A stretch of DNA of 64,000 nucleotides from Ypsolopha sequella (lineage: Eukaryota; Arthropoda; Insecta; Lepidoptera; Ypsolophidae). Position numbers and translations under genes: made by a program. The notes under the pieces are model-generated. The model had not been told where the DNA came from. It searched no databases and was given only the letters and a program-made list of their open reading frames with translations. Below are positions 31,689-43,603 of the stretch, piece by piece (positions within the stretch are counted from its first letter, which is position 1; each line of letters starts with the position of its first letter). The stretch spans positions 5,535,501 to 5,599,500 of the forward strand of contig OW203985.1 in assembly GCA_934047225.1 (NCBI GenBank). Direction: 5' to 3'.

Positions 31689-34600
31689 TCATACTAAACT
31701 CTTTTCTTCTTCCGGGACAGGTTTTGCCACCTTTATTTCCATCTCGATTTGTTTAAACCTGGCATAGAGGGCGCTGCTCAGTAACACTATGACATTGGAG
31801 CTCCACCAGAGGGCGTTTTTGGTCTCGCTGTACCACTGTGTGGCAAGCACTGTCTGGGTACAAGCCTTCGCTGTCCCTGATATGTTGTGTGTTAGTGGAG
31901 AAGTCACCTGAATGAAAACACGTATTAAGAAACGGTGAAAAATATACCAAGCTTGCCAACTTCACTTCAGAATAGCGAACGAAAAAAAAACATGGGAGTA
32001 ATTACTAGGAAAACTAAGTATAACTACGTATAGACTGACAACTCCCATACATCAAGGCGTAGCAAATTTTTTACGCGCCCATACGACACTAGGTGTCGCC
32101 AAGTGTTGCAAATAAGCATAATTGTTTAATTGGCTGCAAGTAAACTCTCATGGTTACCAAGTAAACATGTGACTGTAATAGCTCTGCTAAGTTGGCAACA
32201 GTAACAGTGAATATTTCAGCGCCATCTATTATCGAAGTGGTAATTATTTTTATGTTACGTGACATCGCTGTGCCACTAGCGTCACCAATCGGTCTTTTTT
32301 AGCATTTTGTTCGTTAGAGGATTTAGCAATGCCATCTAGATTTCGTTAGAATTTTACACTTTTTTTGTGGCTACAAACTGATGTTTGGGAACTGCTAGTC
32401 TATACCCTTAAGGAATGTCCAATCAGAAGTGTTTTCCACAGTGTGAACTGTCATTAAGGCGACTAGCACCGTGAAATTAACGGGAAAATCACTGAATAGT
32501 CATTTTGTTTCTACTAGGTACATTCAGTGACCGTGATTCGTTACACTCAAAGCTCCAAGTAATGCCTTTCCAAATAATTTTAAAAGTATTAGAAATTAAA
32601 TTGTAATTTGAATTACTCCGCACATGCTAATTTAATAATATTAAAATAAATGATAAATTATATAAAAAATAATAAAAACTATTTAAAAGTAATAAATCAA
32701 AGAAAAAGCATTCAGATGGCTCTCTTCGTTTTCATAAACCACATCTGCTTTATATGTGATTAGTTCTGCATTTTATCTCGTATTTGAAGAGAAAAGGGCA
32801 AAAAAAATAATTTTGTTTTTGTAGTTAGGCGTAAAGCGTAATAGCTAAAAAATTATACATATGTAACAACACTGGAGATGGTACCTTAGATTAAGGATCA
32901 AGGTTTGTTTACCTCGGTGCTTTTCTTTACGCTTTCATAAATTTCCCGGAAAACGATAAAGTTTAAAAGATTGCAACTCTCTGATTGGTCAATTAGTCAA
33001 CGAACTATAAATCAGCTACTCTAGAACAGCAAACTATAAGCACAAAATAACCACTTACAGAAGGTTTACTCCGCATAACTAGCGAAAACAGGCGCACGCA
33101 CACATAGACGCGTACGTACGACGATCTCGGATGAAGTCGGTAGAATGCCAATACGACATTCTGCCGAGATCATCATACGTACGCGTCTATGCATGTGTGC
33201 GTCTGTTTTCGCTCCGTCGTCGTCGAGTCGGCCTTCTGGTACTTGAGCCACGTCGAGAGGGATAGACACGTTTTATTAAGCGATGCTTGCTCTTCAAACA
33301 TTTGCATCGTTAAGAAACTATTTTGAGTAGGATGACGTGCGGGCGACCGTACTGCATGTATTTTTTTCCTGGGCTCTCTACATAATCTCTAACATGCCAA
33401 AGAGGTAAACGGTCTAGTGGTTTTAAGATATGTTGCCAGACAAAGGGTTTATAAGAAAATGGTACTTCCTAGATAAACTTGAAAAGAAACTTATGGTAAA
33501 AGTTCTTTCGTAGAATCTAAAATAATACCTTAATTTGTAGTGATGTAAAGTATTCAATTTCAAATAATAATACCTTAATTTGAAGTGATGTAAAGTATCC
33601 AATTGCAAATAATAATACCTTAATTTGTAGTGATGTAAAGTATCCAATTGCAAATAATAATACCTTAATTTGTAGTGATATAAAGTATCCAATTGCAAAT
33701 AATAATACCTTAATTTGTAGTGATGTAAAGTATCCAATTGCAAATAATAATACCTTAATTTGTGGTGGTGTAAAGTATCCAATTGCAAATAATAATACCT
33801 TAATTTGTAGTGATGTAAAGTATCCAATTGCAAATAATAATACCTTAATTTGTAGTGATGTAAAGTATCCAATTGCAAATAATAATACCTTAATTTGTAG
33901 TGATGTAAAGTATCCAATTGCAAATCCGCAAATGCCTCCTATAACCATTTGCAGCCAGAAGTATGTGCTATCAAAGTTCTTATAATTCCAAACAGCACTA
34001 ACTTCCCCATTCAGCATCATCAAGGGTAGAAACAAAAAGATGGAATAGGCATTGTTGTAGTATGATACTAGCCATATTTCTTGGTTCACATGAGGTAAAA
34101 CCTTCTTGGTATAAATAGAGTATAGCGATAGAGAAAGTGAGCCAATTACTCCATATATTGTGCCTAGGAGCGAGAAGGAACCTGAAATACATAAAAGTTT
34201 TGATTGATGAATATTGCAAAACTAACAAATAAATATTTATTTATTTATTTATCAAAAATATTGCACAGCATTACAGACTAATCCAATTCACTGTACAATT
34301 AAAAAAAGTTAATAATAATAATCTATATAAAATATTTATAGAAACATAAAATCAACAAAAGTAACCAAGATACAAAATAGATATTTTGGTCTAAGGCTTA
34401 GAATCTAAGGACATCGTCATTGAGGCTTTACTCTCACAGAATTTCAAGCATTCCCGCACCACATCCGTCATTCTGTCAGAGAAAATATCACACAGTGGTT
34501 TTGATACCAAGAGTGGGTTCAGTTATAATGCACACAGTGTGTCATCTCCTCTTACAGCAGTGGACTGGCTAAAACTAAAGCCTATGGAATCTGCATCATC

Positions 34601-36682
34601 AGGCAGGCTATGACTAAATAAAGAAGCAAAAATGTACATATAATATTTTTCTGAAATTTTACCAAAACTTTTTTTTTGTCTGTGTCCGTTCTGTTTTATC
34701 TCGAGAAACACTCAACAGATTTGGATGCGGTTTTCTTTATTATCGTCGTAGTGACCCTGGTCAACATAGTCTATATTATATGAGGTGTTAATAAAATAAC
34801 CACCAATCCAAAAACTGTTAATAATAGTTTTTAATTGAAAGACACTTCAACATGAGGTAAACTGCAGGCAAAAGCTAGTGAATAAATAAAGTTACTTCAG
34901 CTTACTTGCTAAATAGATCTTACCTAAAATGCTTTCCTGGTCAACACCAATATAGAACCCAAATATAATGAATGCACAGCACAGAATGCACCTCATGGAA
35001 GTGGTCTGTCTGAGGAGCACCCAACTAAATACAACATTGAACACCGTTGTCAGAGATCGCCCAATGTAGTAAAATGATACTCCAACATACTTGAGGCATA
35101 GGTTGTTTGTTGCTATCATCAAAGTGAACATTATTGACAACGGGATCACCTGAAAATTAGAAGATTTACGTTTTTGGGGGAAATTTCATCTTAAATTAAA
35201 TTTAACCTATATGAAGCTGAAAGGCAATAGTGATAATGAGAATTTAACAGATTGAGTTCCTATTAAGAGCTGAAACCATATTTAATCCAGCTAAATATAT
35301 ATATTATTGGAATATTGGTAGGGTACAACACTGTTTGATTACATTTTAGAGTTGTACCCTTATCAACTAGTGATACAGTACTACTTCACATACCAAACCA
35401 GCAGGTCGATTCTTCAGATTTGTAACAAAATATTAATAAATAATTGTAACAGTTAAAATACAACTTTTAGCTAAGAGCAATGTATACTATAATATTAGTA
35501 CATTACGATACGAGAGCGATGAAACGTTTTCTGACGAGTGTGAGTTTGCGGCACGAGCCGAAGGCGAGTGCTGCAATCACACGAGTCGAGAAAAAGTTTC
35601 TCGCACGAGTTTCGTATAATTTTTTATAGCACAAGTGCGGAAAATGCCGACTAAAGCGGTCATTTTACGCACAGTGTGCTATAAAATATTATTAAAACTC
35701 GCATGAGCTAACATACTAAATTATTATTACATACGGCTTAAACACTCATGTGTAATTGCTGTTGACTATATGCCAACCGTTTCACCGATACAATTTCTGC
35801 ATTACCGAGGCGAGTGTCGTTCTTAGGACAACGACGCGACGTTCACCGTCATTGTCCCACGGGCGCAGTCGTCCTAAGAATGACACTTGCCTTGATAATG
35901 CCGAAACTGTATCAGTGAAACAGTTGGCATATAGTCAACAACAATCACATGTGAGTGTTCAAGCCGTATGTAATAATAATATACTATAATAGTTTACCAT
36001 AATACATGAAAGTATTTTTAATAATATTATGGAAGCTTTAAAATAATTGGATTTTCCATAATAATAAAGTTAGAAAAAAACAAATAAAATTTTAAATTAA
36101 ATACACCTCGTTATCAACTCAAATGATCCAAACCACAATACCTTTTTAACCACTTCCGTATTCCATGGGGTTCCTTTGGGGAAAGCAAAAACACCCCGAA
36201 TCCCACCAGTCTGACTCAGGGTGAAACAAATTGTAAATGAAACAATACACTGGAACCATGTGATGAAGAGCGGAGCCTCTAGTGGCACCGACTGGCCACT
36301 CAGCAAGGTTTTATTCACGAATACTGTCACAATGGACACGATCCTGAAATAACAATGGTATTCGTAGGGTCATTGTATCTTATTCTAGCGTTTCCCTACC
36401 ACTACACTGGCTCGACAATGCTCACATATTTGGTAATAGCTTCACCGTGCACTCTCGCCCGCGGCTCTCGTGACAGTGACGTTTTGCTACCCAATACAGG
36501 AACACACGAGACAGCGTATGTATGCTATAGCGCATACACTACAGTATTAAACCAAAATATTATGTTTATTTATAAATTAATTACCTATAAGCATATAGGA
36601 ATGTTCGTACTTACCAATAACAAGTAACCACAACAAATATTCTGATATATCTTGAACACAAATCTGTGTTATGTTCTTTCAT
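31689..36682 (-). CDS. Gfr: GDP-fucose transporter (SLC35C1 / Gfr), complete, five exons
   Basis: This Golgi antiporter brings GDP-fucose into the lumen for N-glycan, O-fucose and Notch fucosylation. Minus-strand exons are 36615-36682 (short; [17 protein letters not shown]...CY), 36142-36343 ([23 protein letters not shown]), 34924-35149 ([34 protein letters not shown]), 33889-34181 ([39 protein letters not shown]) and 31689-31907 ([15 protein letters not shown], then a C-tail ending SLV). All junctions are GT-AG with consistent phase, giving 335 residues with about ten membrane segments (human SLC35C1 has 364). The diagnostic signatures [31 protein letters not shown] and SPLTHN are all present. 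The exon 4 donor is repeated nine times in tandem (see 33526-33930). The coordinates here assume the first donor, which restores the family sequence exactly. Confidence 0.95.
31908..33057. other. GDP-fucose transporter intron 4 (left part)
   Basis: AT-rich intron with no further exon recognised. Confidence 0.5.
33058..33238. mobile_element. Hairpin MITE CAGAAGG...CCTTCTG, copy 2
   Basis: It is an inverted counterpart of 1263-1440. The arms around GCGTACGTACG/CGTACGTACGC and TCTGCCGAGATCATCAT correspond block by block. Confidence 0.75.
33526..33930 (-). repeat. Nine-copy 45-bp in-frame tandem array duplicating the exon 4 end and its splice donor
   Basis: On the minus strand each unit encodes [12 protein letters not shown] followed by GTATTATTA (VLL). 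The first unit is the genuine end of exon 4; eight more follow at an exact 45-bp (15-codon) period. The donors AAG|GTATTA have exon ends at 33889, 33844, 33799, 33754, 33709, 33664, 33619, 33574 and 33529. Unit variants include FTPPQ, FISLQ and FEIEYF; the others are identical. Because 45 is a multiple of 3, every donor keeps frame with exon 5. If none is used, reading stops at a TAG just after the last unit (33517-33519). Confidence 0.97.
34225..34380. repeat. Interspersed (TTTA)n-headed AT-rich repeat
   Basis: 'TTTATTTATTTATTTATCA...TTGCACAGCATTACA' resembles 2717-2790 ('ttatttatttaatataaaattgttcagcattaca'). It lies in transporter intron 3. Confidence 0.5.
35430..36065. mobile_element. AT-rich element enclosing a fold-back MITE at 35745-35950
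   Basis: The outer motifs 'aatacaacttttag' and 'aataattggattttccata' recur together at 7910-8060, so the block is probably one element. Inside, GTTGACTATATGCCAAC and GTTGGCATATAGTCAAC are exact arms of a hairpin. Its left arm is duplicated at 15005-15110. All of it lies in transporter intron 2. Confidence 0.6.
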
Positions 36683-37271
36683 GGTTACTGTAGTGTAGTT
36701 GATTGACTTTACTATACTATAAATGAAAGGCTGTAATTTTTTCAATGCCGAAGCATCGCCGAAAGCAAAATTTAATTGACTTGACCTGACCAGCAGCAGC
36801 GCGATTCAGCGAGCGATTTACAATTTTACACTACGATTCAGAAGCACACATTCCGTAAGGTAAGACTATCTACTCCTTTATCCTCTACTAACACCTAAAC
36901 GATGAACGAGGCAGACTAAATAAATTCGATCGATGACTCTTTTTACACAATCACCCCGTTGATCCATCCATGCCCGTCGTTCGACGATGGCTTGCTTGGC
37001 TACTGTCAAAATCAGCTGGTTTTTGTCTTCGTGTCACTGACATGTACCTATTTGTGGCCTTATCTAAATCCTCTCTATAGTTTAAAATATACCATAGAAA
37101 ATAAAATGCATTTATGATAAAAATAAATTTACAGTAGTGGAGTTTTCAAGGGTGAAAAATCGATCTAGCTAGGTCTCATCTCTGAGAAAAGGCGATTTCT
37201 GCGAGTTTGCATGAGCAAATCGCTCATCTTCCCTGCGTTCCGAAATAGAATTATATCGCTAAAATCGATTA

Positions 37272-39815
37272 TAGTGCGCGCCAATCTTTTAGTCGCCTCT
37301 GATTGAGTTACGAGTGCAAGCTTGCGCAGGTACAGTCAAGGAAACAATAATATCAACGGTTGATTATTAAATGTTTACTATAAGTGGGAAGGTGTACTTG
37401 TTGTACCCATGGTATAATAAAACAAGGTATGTTCCTTGGTGATGTGTGGAGGTTTTGTGTTCCAAAATGGGGGAACTTGAGTACGTCATCACGCTATCGA
37501 CGGTTCTCAAACTTTAAAAGTCGGGAATCGTGGAAATTTTTATGTCCTTAGAAATAAATTACTAGGAATGCATGTGGATTTTAACTTTTCAGCTGCAGAG
37601 GGATGGGTGTGGCGGCTAAAGTGGGAAGTATTCAATAAAATGTCCCTTAATGGCTTTATGTAGTCAGAAAAGTTCGCTGTGAAAGAAAATACTAGTGAAA
37701 ATTCGCCATTTAAAGTAATAAAGCGTATGGAAAACACCACACTAACTTCTGCACGTAACGAAATTTAACGTGATCTTCGAGCTTCATATAAATATGACAT
37801 AAAATTTGTCACTATAACTTACTTTTCTTAGAATAAATACCACACATAGACCAAAATAATTACTACGAGAAAAAATGCAGCAAAAAAAATACATGAACGT
37901 GAGAGAGCACGGAATTGATAAATTCATGAGGAATTTTTTATTATTATTTTATCTGGTCTTTTGCCTAGAAACATCCCCAAAAAATTTAATTATTCATGTA
38001 ATTTTTTCGAAGGATATCCAAAAAGTGAAGTCGACCAAAAAAAAAAAATGTTACATGTCTAAAAATAATGTGGGAAAGAAACCATTATTTATTAATGCGT
38101 AAAAAAAATGTGATACCGTATGCCAATCTTACGTCTCGGTTAAAAAAAATTGTTGCAACTCGAAAGGAGCGATTAAACGCATAATAAATAGAAACGCAGG
38201 CATGAAATATCATGAATAAGAAAAAAACACATTATATTTTTTTACATTCTTATCGCCATATCTGTTTTCCCTTCTTAGATTTTTTTGGTGTCGTGCTAAA
38301 AGTTGCTACTGCTGATAAGATATATGGATTGGTATTAGGTTTCATTCGTGGATAAAAGGTTTTCAAATTTTGGACCAAACGCCAAGGGAAGAGTTGCATC
38401 ATCCTTTCAATCTTGTACAATTACAGCCGATTCGCTCGTGGAAACTCGCAAAATAGATTTTTTTTTCACAAATATGAGATCTAGATACATAACAGATTGA
38501 TTTTTCGTGCCCCGAAATACCTTCTATGTACTGTAAATATTGTAAAAATCCTTGTAGACGTTTTATAGGAAACGATGTAAGTATATATACAATTATATTG
38601 GATAAATGGGGTAAGTAGGACTTACAATTTCTGATGCTGGCTTTTGGGCCACAATAGCGAAGCCACTCTTGAGCCATCAATTCATTTTTGGGAAAAGTAA
38701 AAAATCTAATTATTCCGCCTTTTTCAGAGCGATTTTTACAATTACGGATTGCACAACCGCCCATTATTGCTTGATGAGATTATCAATATCAATCAATTTA
38801 TCATTTAATAATCAGCTCATCTGCAACTGGGAAACGCGCTTCAACCTTTGGGAATCTCTGTGTAGAGTGAAAACAAACTATTAAATTCACTCTCGTGCAA
38901 CAAGGATGACAACAAATGGAAAAAACGCCATTAGATATTGCCAGTATTATACGCTTATTTTTACCCAAACGTTTCACACAACTTCTGCAAATCTGATCAT
39001 AAAGATAAGCAAAAAATCAAAATTCAATTTGTTTAAGTTTAATTTCAACAACAAAAATACTCATCAATGTTATGAATAGTATAAACCTTTTTGTAAACAA
39101 AATAACTTAAAACTATTTTCCTTATCATGAAATAATGACATAAAATGGCAAGCACGTAAGATGACGTCACCAGGGGCTGGTGCGTTCCAAATATTTAAAA
39201 ATATCAGTGTCGCCGTACGAGCTGTCGTGTCATTCATTCGCACTCATACAAAATTTTATATGCTATCCTGTTGTCAGGGTTCAAATTGTAGCAAGCTTAT
39301 GTTTTGGAATGGAAACCAAAGGAACATACCATGTTTTATTCGGCCATGGTTGTACCTACCTATTTCATTATTTATTTATTATTTTAGTGCGATCTTAACT
39401 AAATAAATAAAACGCATTAATATAAACACCATTTTCCTACATTTTCGCCTTAAAACGCTATAACGTCCGCGAGGCATAACAACAACTATAAACTTTAACA
39501 AACTAAATACACAAAACAACAAATAAAGGCAAAAACAATAACAAACAGATTCAACGATAAACTTAACGAATCATGGAATTTTTTACTCGAATGTACTTTT
39601 CATGGAACGCGCGCATGTGTAGTGTACGGACGTAGCACTAATACTAACGCATAGTGTTGACACCTGCTAAATGGCGAGCGGGGGGATTGGTGCGGCACGC
39701 AGGCGGGTGTGCTCCGCGCTCTCGCTCCTGCAACGTTCCCCTGACACCGTAAAACGGCTATTGCGTCGCCTCGTGCGGCTATCTTCAGAGGTGACTAAAA
39801 GATTGGCGCGCACTG
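37272..39815. mobile_element. Tc1/mariner-type MITE, second copy, split by a P-like element
   Basis: It has the TIR AGTGCGCGCCAATCTTTTAG and its reverse complement, with TA at both sides. The left part 37272-37407 and right part 39349-39815 match 9682-10310 block by block, apart from the 1.95-kb insertion. Confidence 0.88.
37408..39348 (-). mobile_element. P-element-like DNA transposon (1941 bp), THAP exon retained
   Basis: The ends CATGGTATAATAAAACA and its counterpart (reverse complement CATGGCCGAATAAAACA) form an imperfect TIR of about 32 bp that continues through GGTATGTTCCTT. They are flanked by an exact 8-bp duplication GTTGTACC. The 8-bp duplication, a TIR of about 31 bp starting CATG, and an N-terminal THAP domain are the hallmarks of P elements. 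The minus-strand ATG at 38764 opens MGGCAIRNCKNRSEKGG..., RFFTFPKNELM and EWLRYCG, reaching a donor GTAAGT near 38625. No intact RNase-H-like transposase core was found in the remaining roughly 1.2 kb. It looks like a degraded or internally deleted copy. Confidence 0.85.
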
Positions 39816-40029
39816 TACGAAAGTTTGTATGAAGTGAATGGCTTATGATCCATTATAATTCTATTACGGACCGCAGGGCTTGTCTTGCTTCGTACAATGA
39901 AGATCACATCAAGTTATACATATTGTACTTTGTTTGTACATACCTACATCTTATATCCGTACATTTATATCTTATATAGTATATCTTATTTTAGTCACTA
40001 TAGGGGCTAATGTAGTACTGCAAGTGTAT

Positions 40030-40140
40030 GAGCCCCTTCACATTAGGTCGCAAGCAGCGTGGCAGTAGCGGCTGTAGTTGTAATATCTGCTGCGGTCGCG
40101 TTGCTGCCGCGCTGATTGCGACCTAATGTGAAGGGACTCT
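40030..40140. mobile_element. Hairpin MITE CCCCTTCACATTAGGTCGCA
   Basis: The arms CCCTTCACATTAGGTCGCA and TGCGACCTAATGTGAAGGG are exact inverted repeats, with the inner GCGGCAG/CTGCCGC region also paired. The length is about 110 bp. Confidence 0.8.
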
Positions 40141-40737
40141 TAAGAAAACAGAAAAGGAAAACAAATTGTAATAAAATTATTACCTACTTTGAAATACAGT
40201 ACGACCTCTATAATCCAAGCACCCAAAATTCGAATGTACCTACGAAGCGTTCGGATTATAGTACATAGTATGTTGATATTTTGAAAGGCATTTTCAATGG
40301 TCAAAAGACACCACGCCACATGATTGATAGAATAAAATAGCGGAAAGTCACGCGGAGTTCATAATTTTCAACTAATGTGGTGTAGCTCAGGGGTAGAACT
40401 ATCCCTCTATAGCCAATAACTTAAAAACAATATCACCACGAACTAATTATGGGAAGAATAATTTAATGTTCAACTTTAAAATAAATTACCAAAGACCGTA
40501 CAAGGATTACAATATTAATGTACAAGGATCAAAATCAATTATTTTTTTCAAAAAGCGGTTATAAGAGTATGATGTACTAAAACATGTCACTATAAGTGGA
40601 TGCAACCTGTTTACAATTCAATATTCAATTTGGATTAGCCATATTACAGAATTAGATAAGATTCTCATTATAAGTGAACATTGTATTTGTTCTTTATGAG
40701 AAATAAACGTCTTAAACCATAATACAATGGTTCTTAT
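40141..40737. other. Intergenic DNA, no gene seen
   Basis: AT-rich with no recognised feature. Confidence 0.4.
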
Positions 40738-40976
40738 TTACTACTTGCTGAACGGTGAAGGAAAACATCGTAAGGAAACCTGCAGGCCCAAAAAAAACGT
40801 GTATTTGTGCCTGATATACGGCGATAGGTTTCACCACCCATCACGTTGGGACGTAATAATCGTCGGTGAAACGCAGGTGTACCTAATGTGGACTGTGACT
40901 TGCATTTCACAGTTCACACTTGGAACACCTCTGACACCCCCTCAGGAATTCATGTCGTGACGATACATACGTTTTC
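40738..40976 (+). repeat. Retroposon 3' fragment, best-preserved copy
   Basis: From TTGCTGAACGGTGAAGG to GACACCCCCTCAGGAATTC; partners are at 12845-12996 and 30340-30570 (reverse). It is non-coding. Confidence 0.6.
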
Positions 40977-41552
40977 AAAGTACGTGTTATGTTTTTATTA
41001 TTGATATAGATCACCCCAACTAAATTGATTGCTTTCCTAGGTTGCTCATTTTTGACATCAAAGTATAGTTGCCATTCAAAAAAATATTGAATTTCACCTG
41101 TCACCGCATCAAACTCTTACCATAGAGTATATTGACAATACCTAAATCAAATATCCAAAAATTATTTCGACAGCCTCGTCCTCTAAAAAGCCGCTTTGGA
41201 TGAATCATATTATGATTCTGTTCTAATGCCGTCTCTTTTGCACGCGTGAAAAAGCTCTGACTCCATCCTACTTTCAAATCATTTTATGAATCATCCAAGT
41301 CGGCCTTTTTAGATCCCCAGTCCAGTGATATAAATATGGAGGTCATTGATATATGTGCAACCACGGGCAACGTTCTATTGCCAAACAACGCCCGCCTAAG
41401 GTCGATATTACATTATCACTTTTAAAGGATCCTTCGTTAAGTATTGATCCATTATTTCGTAATAAGGAATCCCTTTTCATACAAAATTTTATAAAATTGT
41501 ACGTCAAATTTAAAAACAAAACATTGATCAAAGAAAACTGATAGGTATTGCA

Positions 41553-41713
41553 GCTGATTCTGGAGGCTTTAATTTTAGTTTTAGTGCTGTCAAAGCTAAA
41601 ATTATTCCAAAGTAATTTAGGTTCTGTTCCTAGCACTTAACGACTATTTTGCAATAAACAAAACTTTGTTATGAAAGCACTAAAACTAAAATTAAAGCCT
41701 TTGGAATCGGCTT
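41553..41713. mobile_element. Hairpin MITE (GATTCTGGAGGCTTTAAT), copy 3
   Basis: It has the same family arms as 16994-17155 and 27054-27210, in reverse internal order. Confidence 0.8.
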
Positions 41714-43077
41714 TAATATTGACCTAAAACTGATAGCAAGAAAGCATATTATTCAAAATCTACACGTCGAATAGAGGTAGCATTATAAGCAGGCATCACC
41801 TAACGTGACGATCAAACTAAATACATAACGCAGCCAAGAAGTTTTGTGTGCAACGCATAGACTCTCGCGGTTCGCGCTCGCATGCTTGTCCCATACCTAG
41901 TGTCAAAGTAAAAAAATGTCAAAGGCGAGTGGCGAGGGATATCCCTAGATTCCCTAGGAACTGCGCACGCTCGCGCTTTGCGCTCGCTTCCATAAGGTGT
42001 CAAAAAAAGTTATTTTTTATGCTGTATCCGAAAAAATTATTGTTTCGGCCATATCTTCGGAACGTAAGGTGGTACATCCCTGAAGTGCGTTCATTAAATA
42101 ACCCTGGGCTGGGTAGGAACACTGGGGTTGTAACGCTGAGTTTTTGAACGGGTTTCATCGTGTAGCGACACTCCAAACGTCACTTGTCATTTTTGCATTA
42201 TATTTAGTATAATAAAGTTGAGAGGACCTCCTCTACACGAAATTTAACGTAAATATGTCAACTATAACGTTGAGAAGACCCCCTCGGTACGAAAATTAAC
42301 GTCATTTCATTTACGAAAATTAACGTGAATGTCAGGTGACGTTTGGAGCCTATACGAACCTTGCGAACCCTGCTCAGAGTTGATGTTGAAAAAGTCGACA
42401 CCAGTGTAGCGACACTGTCATTTTTGAACGGTCGGTGTTGAGACGCGAGTTCATTTTTGAACGGGTTAGTGTTGCGACACGGGTAGGAAACCCAACTCGG
42501 TGTGAGTTTATGAACGACTATCTGGGGGTTATTAGACCATTGGGTGTCAAAAAAAAATGTTTTTTAAATGTCAAAACTTTAACGGATTGTATCTCCTAAA
42601 CGGCTGAAAGTCTCGCCGAGATCTACACTTCCTCAGTATCAAAACTTTGTCGGTCCATTCTACTTAACCCAGGTGGCATTTCAAGACTATTTCTCTTAAA
42701 TACGAATATTCCAATACCTCGGCTACCAGATTCGTATCTCTCTACATTCTAGAGAGGCCGAAGGCCGATCCCGGAGGACGATTGCTACGAGGCCGGAGGT
42801 TGATGAACGAACATCCGAGGGCGTAGACCGACAATGTGTTTTCAGAGGCCGTAGGCTGAGTATCAGTTTTCAGTGGCCGAGTTCTACTTACACCCGGCTG
42901 ACATTTCAAGATTGTTTCTCTTAGACATATCTTCCAAATTGCTTCCAAACGGTGGGCGAGGCTGGGCTTACCGTAATTGGACTCCATTGAACATTGGTTT
43001 AAGTACATTTCGACCGTTGACAGTTTTAACATTTGATAACTGTCAGAGTAAAACATTTGCAAAAAAGTCGTCCGATT
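41714..43077. other. Intergenic DNA with repeat debris upstream of PGRMC
   Basis: It holds several short repeated motifs ('TACGAAAATTAACGT', 'gaggccgaaggccga', 'gcgacact'), suggesting degenerate repeats. No gene was recognised. Confidence 0.4.
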
Positions 43078-43290
43078 CAATGAGCGTTTTTCTCGTTGTT
43101 TTTTTTTTCTTAGTTCTTAGCTTTCCTCCAGATGGCGCTGTCCATGTCACTATAGATAAAATGTGTTTCGTAGCAATCAATGTCAAAGTGGTTTTTCGTT
43201 TGTTTGGAATCTGTGCAAATTTTGACAGTGCCATCTAGGAATCTTACTTATTTAACGCTAAATTTGACATATGGAAAAACGCTCCTAAGT
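43078..43290. mobile_element. MITE with AATGAGCGTTTTT ends, copy 2, just upstream of PGRMC
   Basis: TCAATGAGCGTTTTTC at the left and GAAAAACGCTC at the right, with inner CCAGATGGCGCTGTCC and GACAGTGCCATCTAGG, match the copy at 14150-14412. It ends about 310 bp before the PGRMC start codon. Confidence 0.75.
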
Positions 43291-43603
43291 TTCCACTCGT
43301 ATTTCAACGCGCTCATTACTGCGCCCTCCTGCACAAAATCGTCGAAGAGCGTGGGCCGGGTGGCTGTGGAACGTGTCGTATCCCTAAAGATGCTTGGCCA
43401 AAAAGACTAGCACCCAGGCCGAACAGACCTTTTAAAAACAAAACCTAAAGACGCTGACGTGCGTGACGTCAGTCATTTTTTGTTGAATTTGCTTTGCATT
43501 TATTCAAACGAACGTTGTGCTTAGCTTAGAATGTAATTAGTGCAGTGAGTGAAATAGAACTCCACTGCGTCAGGCGTAATCTACGGACTTTTCTTCCCAA
43601 AAA

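Larger units (their letters stand above)
37231..39878. mobile_element. 98-bp-type MITE CCCTGCGTTCCGAAATAG split by two nested elements
   Basis: The left piece 37231-37271 and right piece 39816-39878 together reproduce, in reverse, the intact 98-bp MITE at 9258-9355. The flanks carry the 3-bp duplication CTT. The interruption is the Tc1-type element at 37272-39815. Confidence 0.85.

Noticed and set aside
33423..33923. 166-residue minus-strand ORF made of [15 protein letters not shown] repeats
   Set aside because: It is an alternative frame of the 45-bp array. The frame giving [12 protein letters not shown] is continuous with GDP-fucose transporter exon 4.
38399..38764. Treating the THAP ORF as one uninterrupted 121-residue host gene
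   Set aside because: The THAP similarity stops at a GTAAGT donor near 38625, and the whole lies between transposon ends with an 8-bp duplication.
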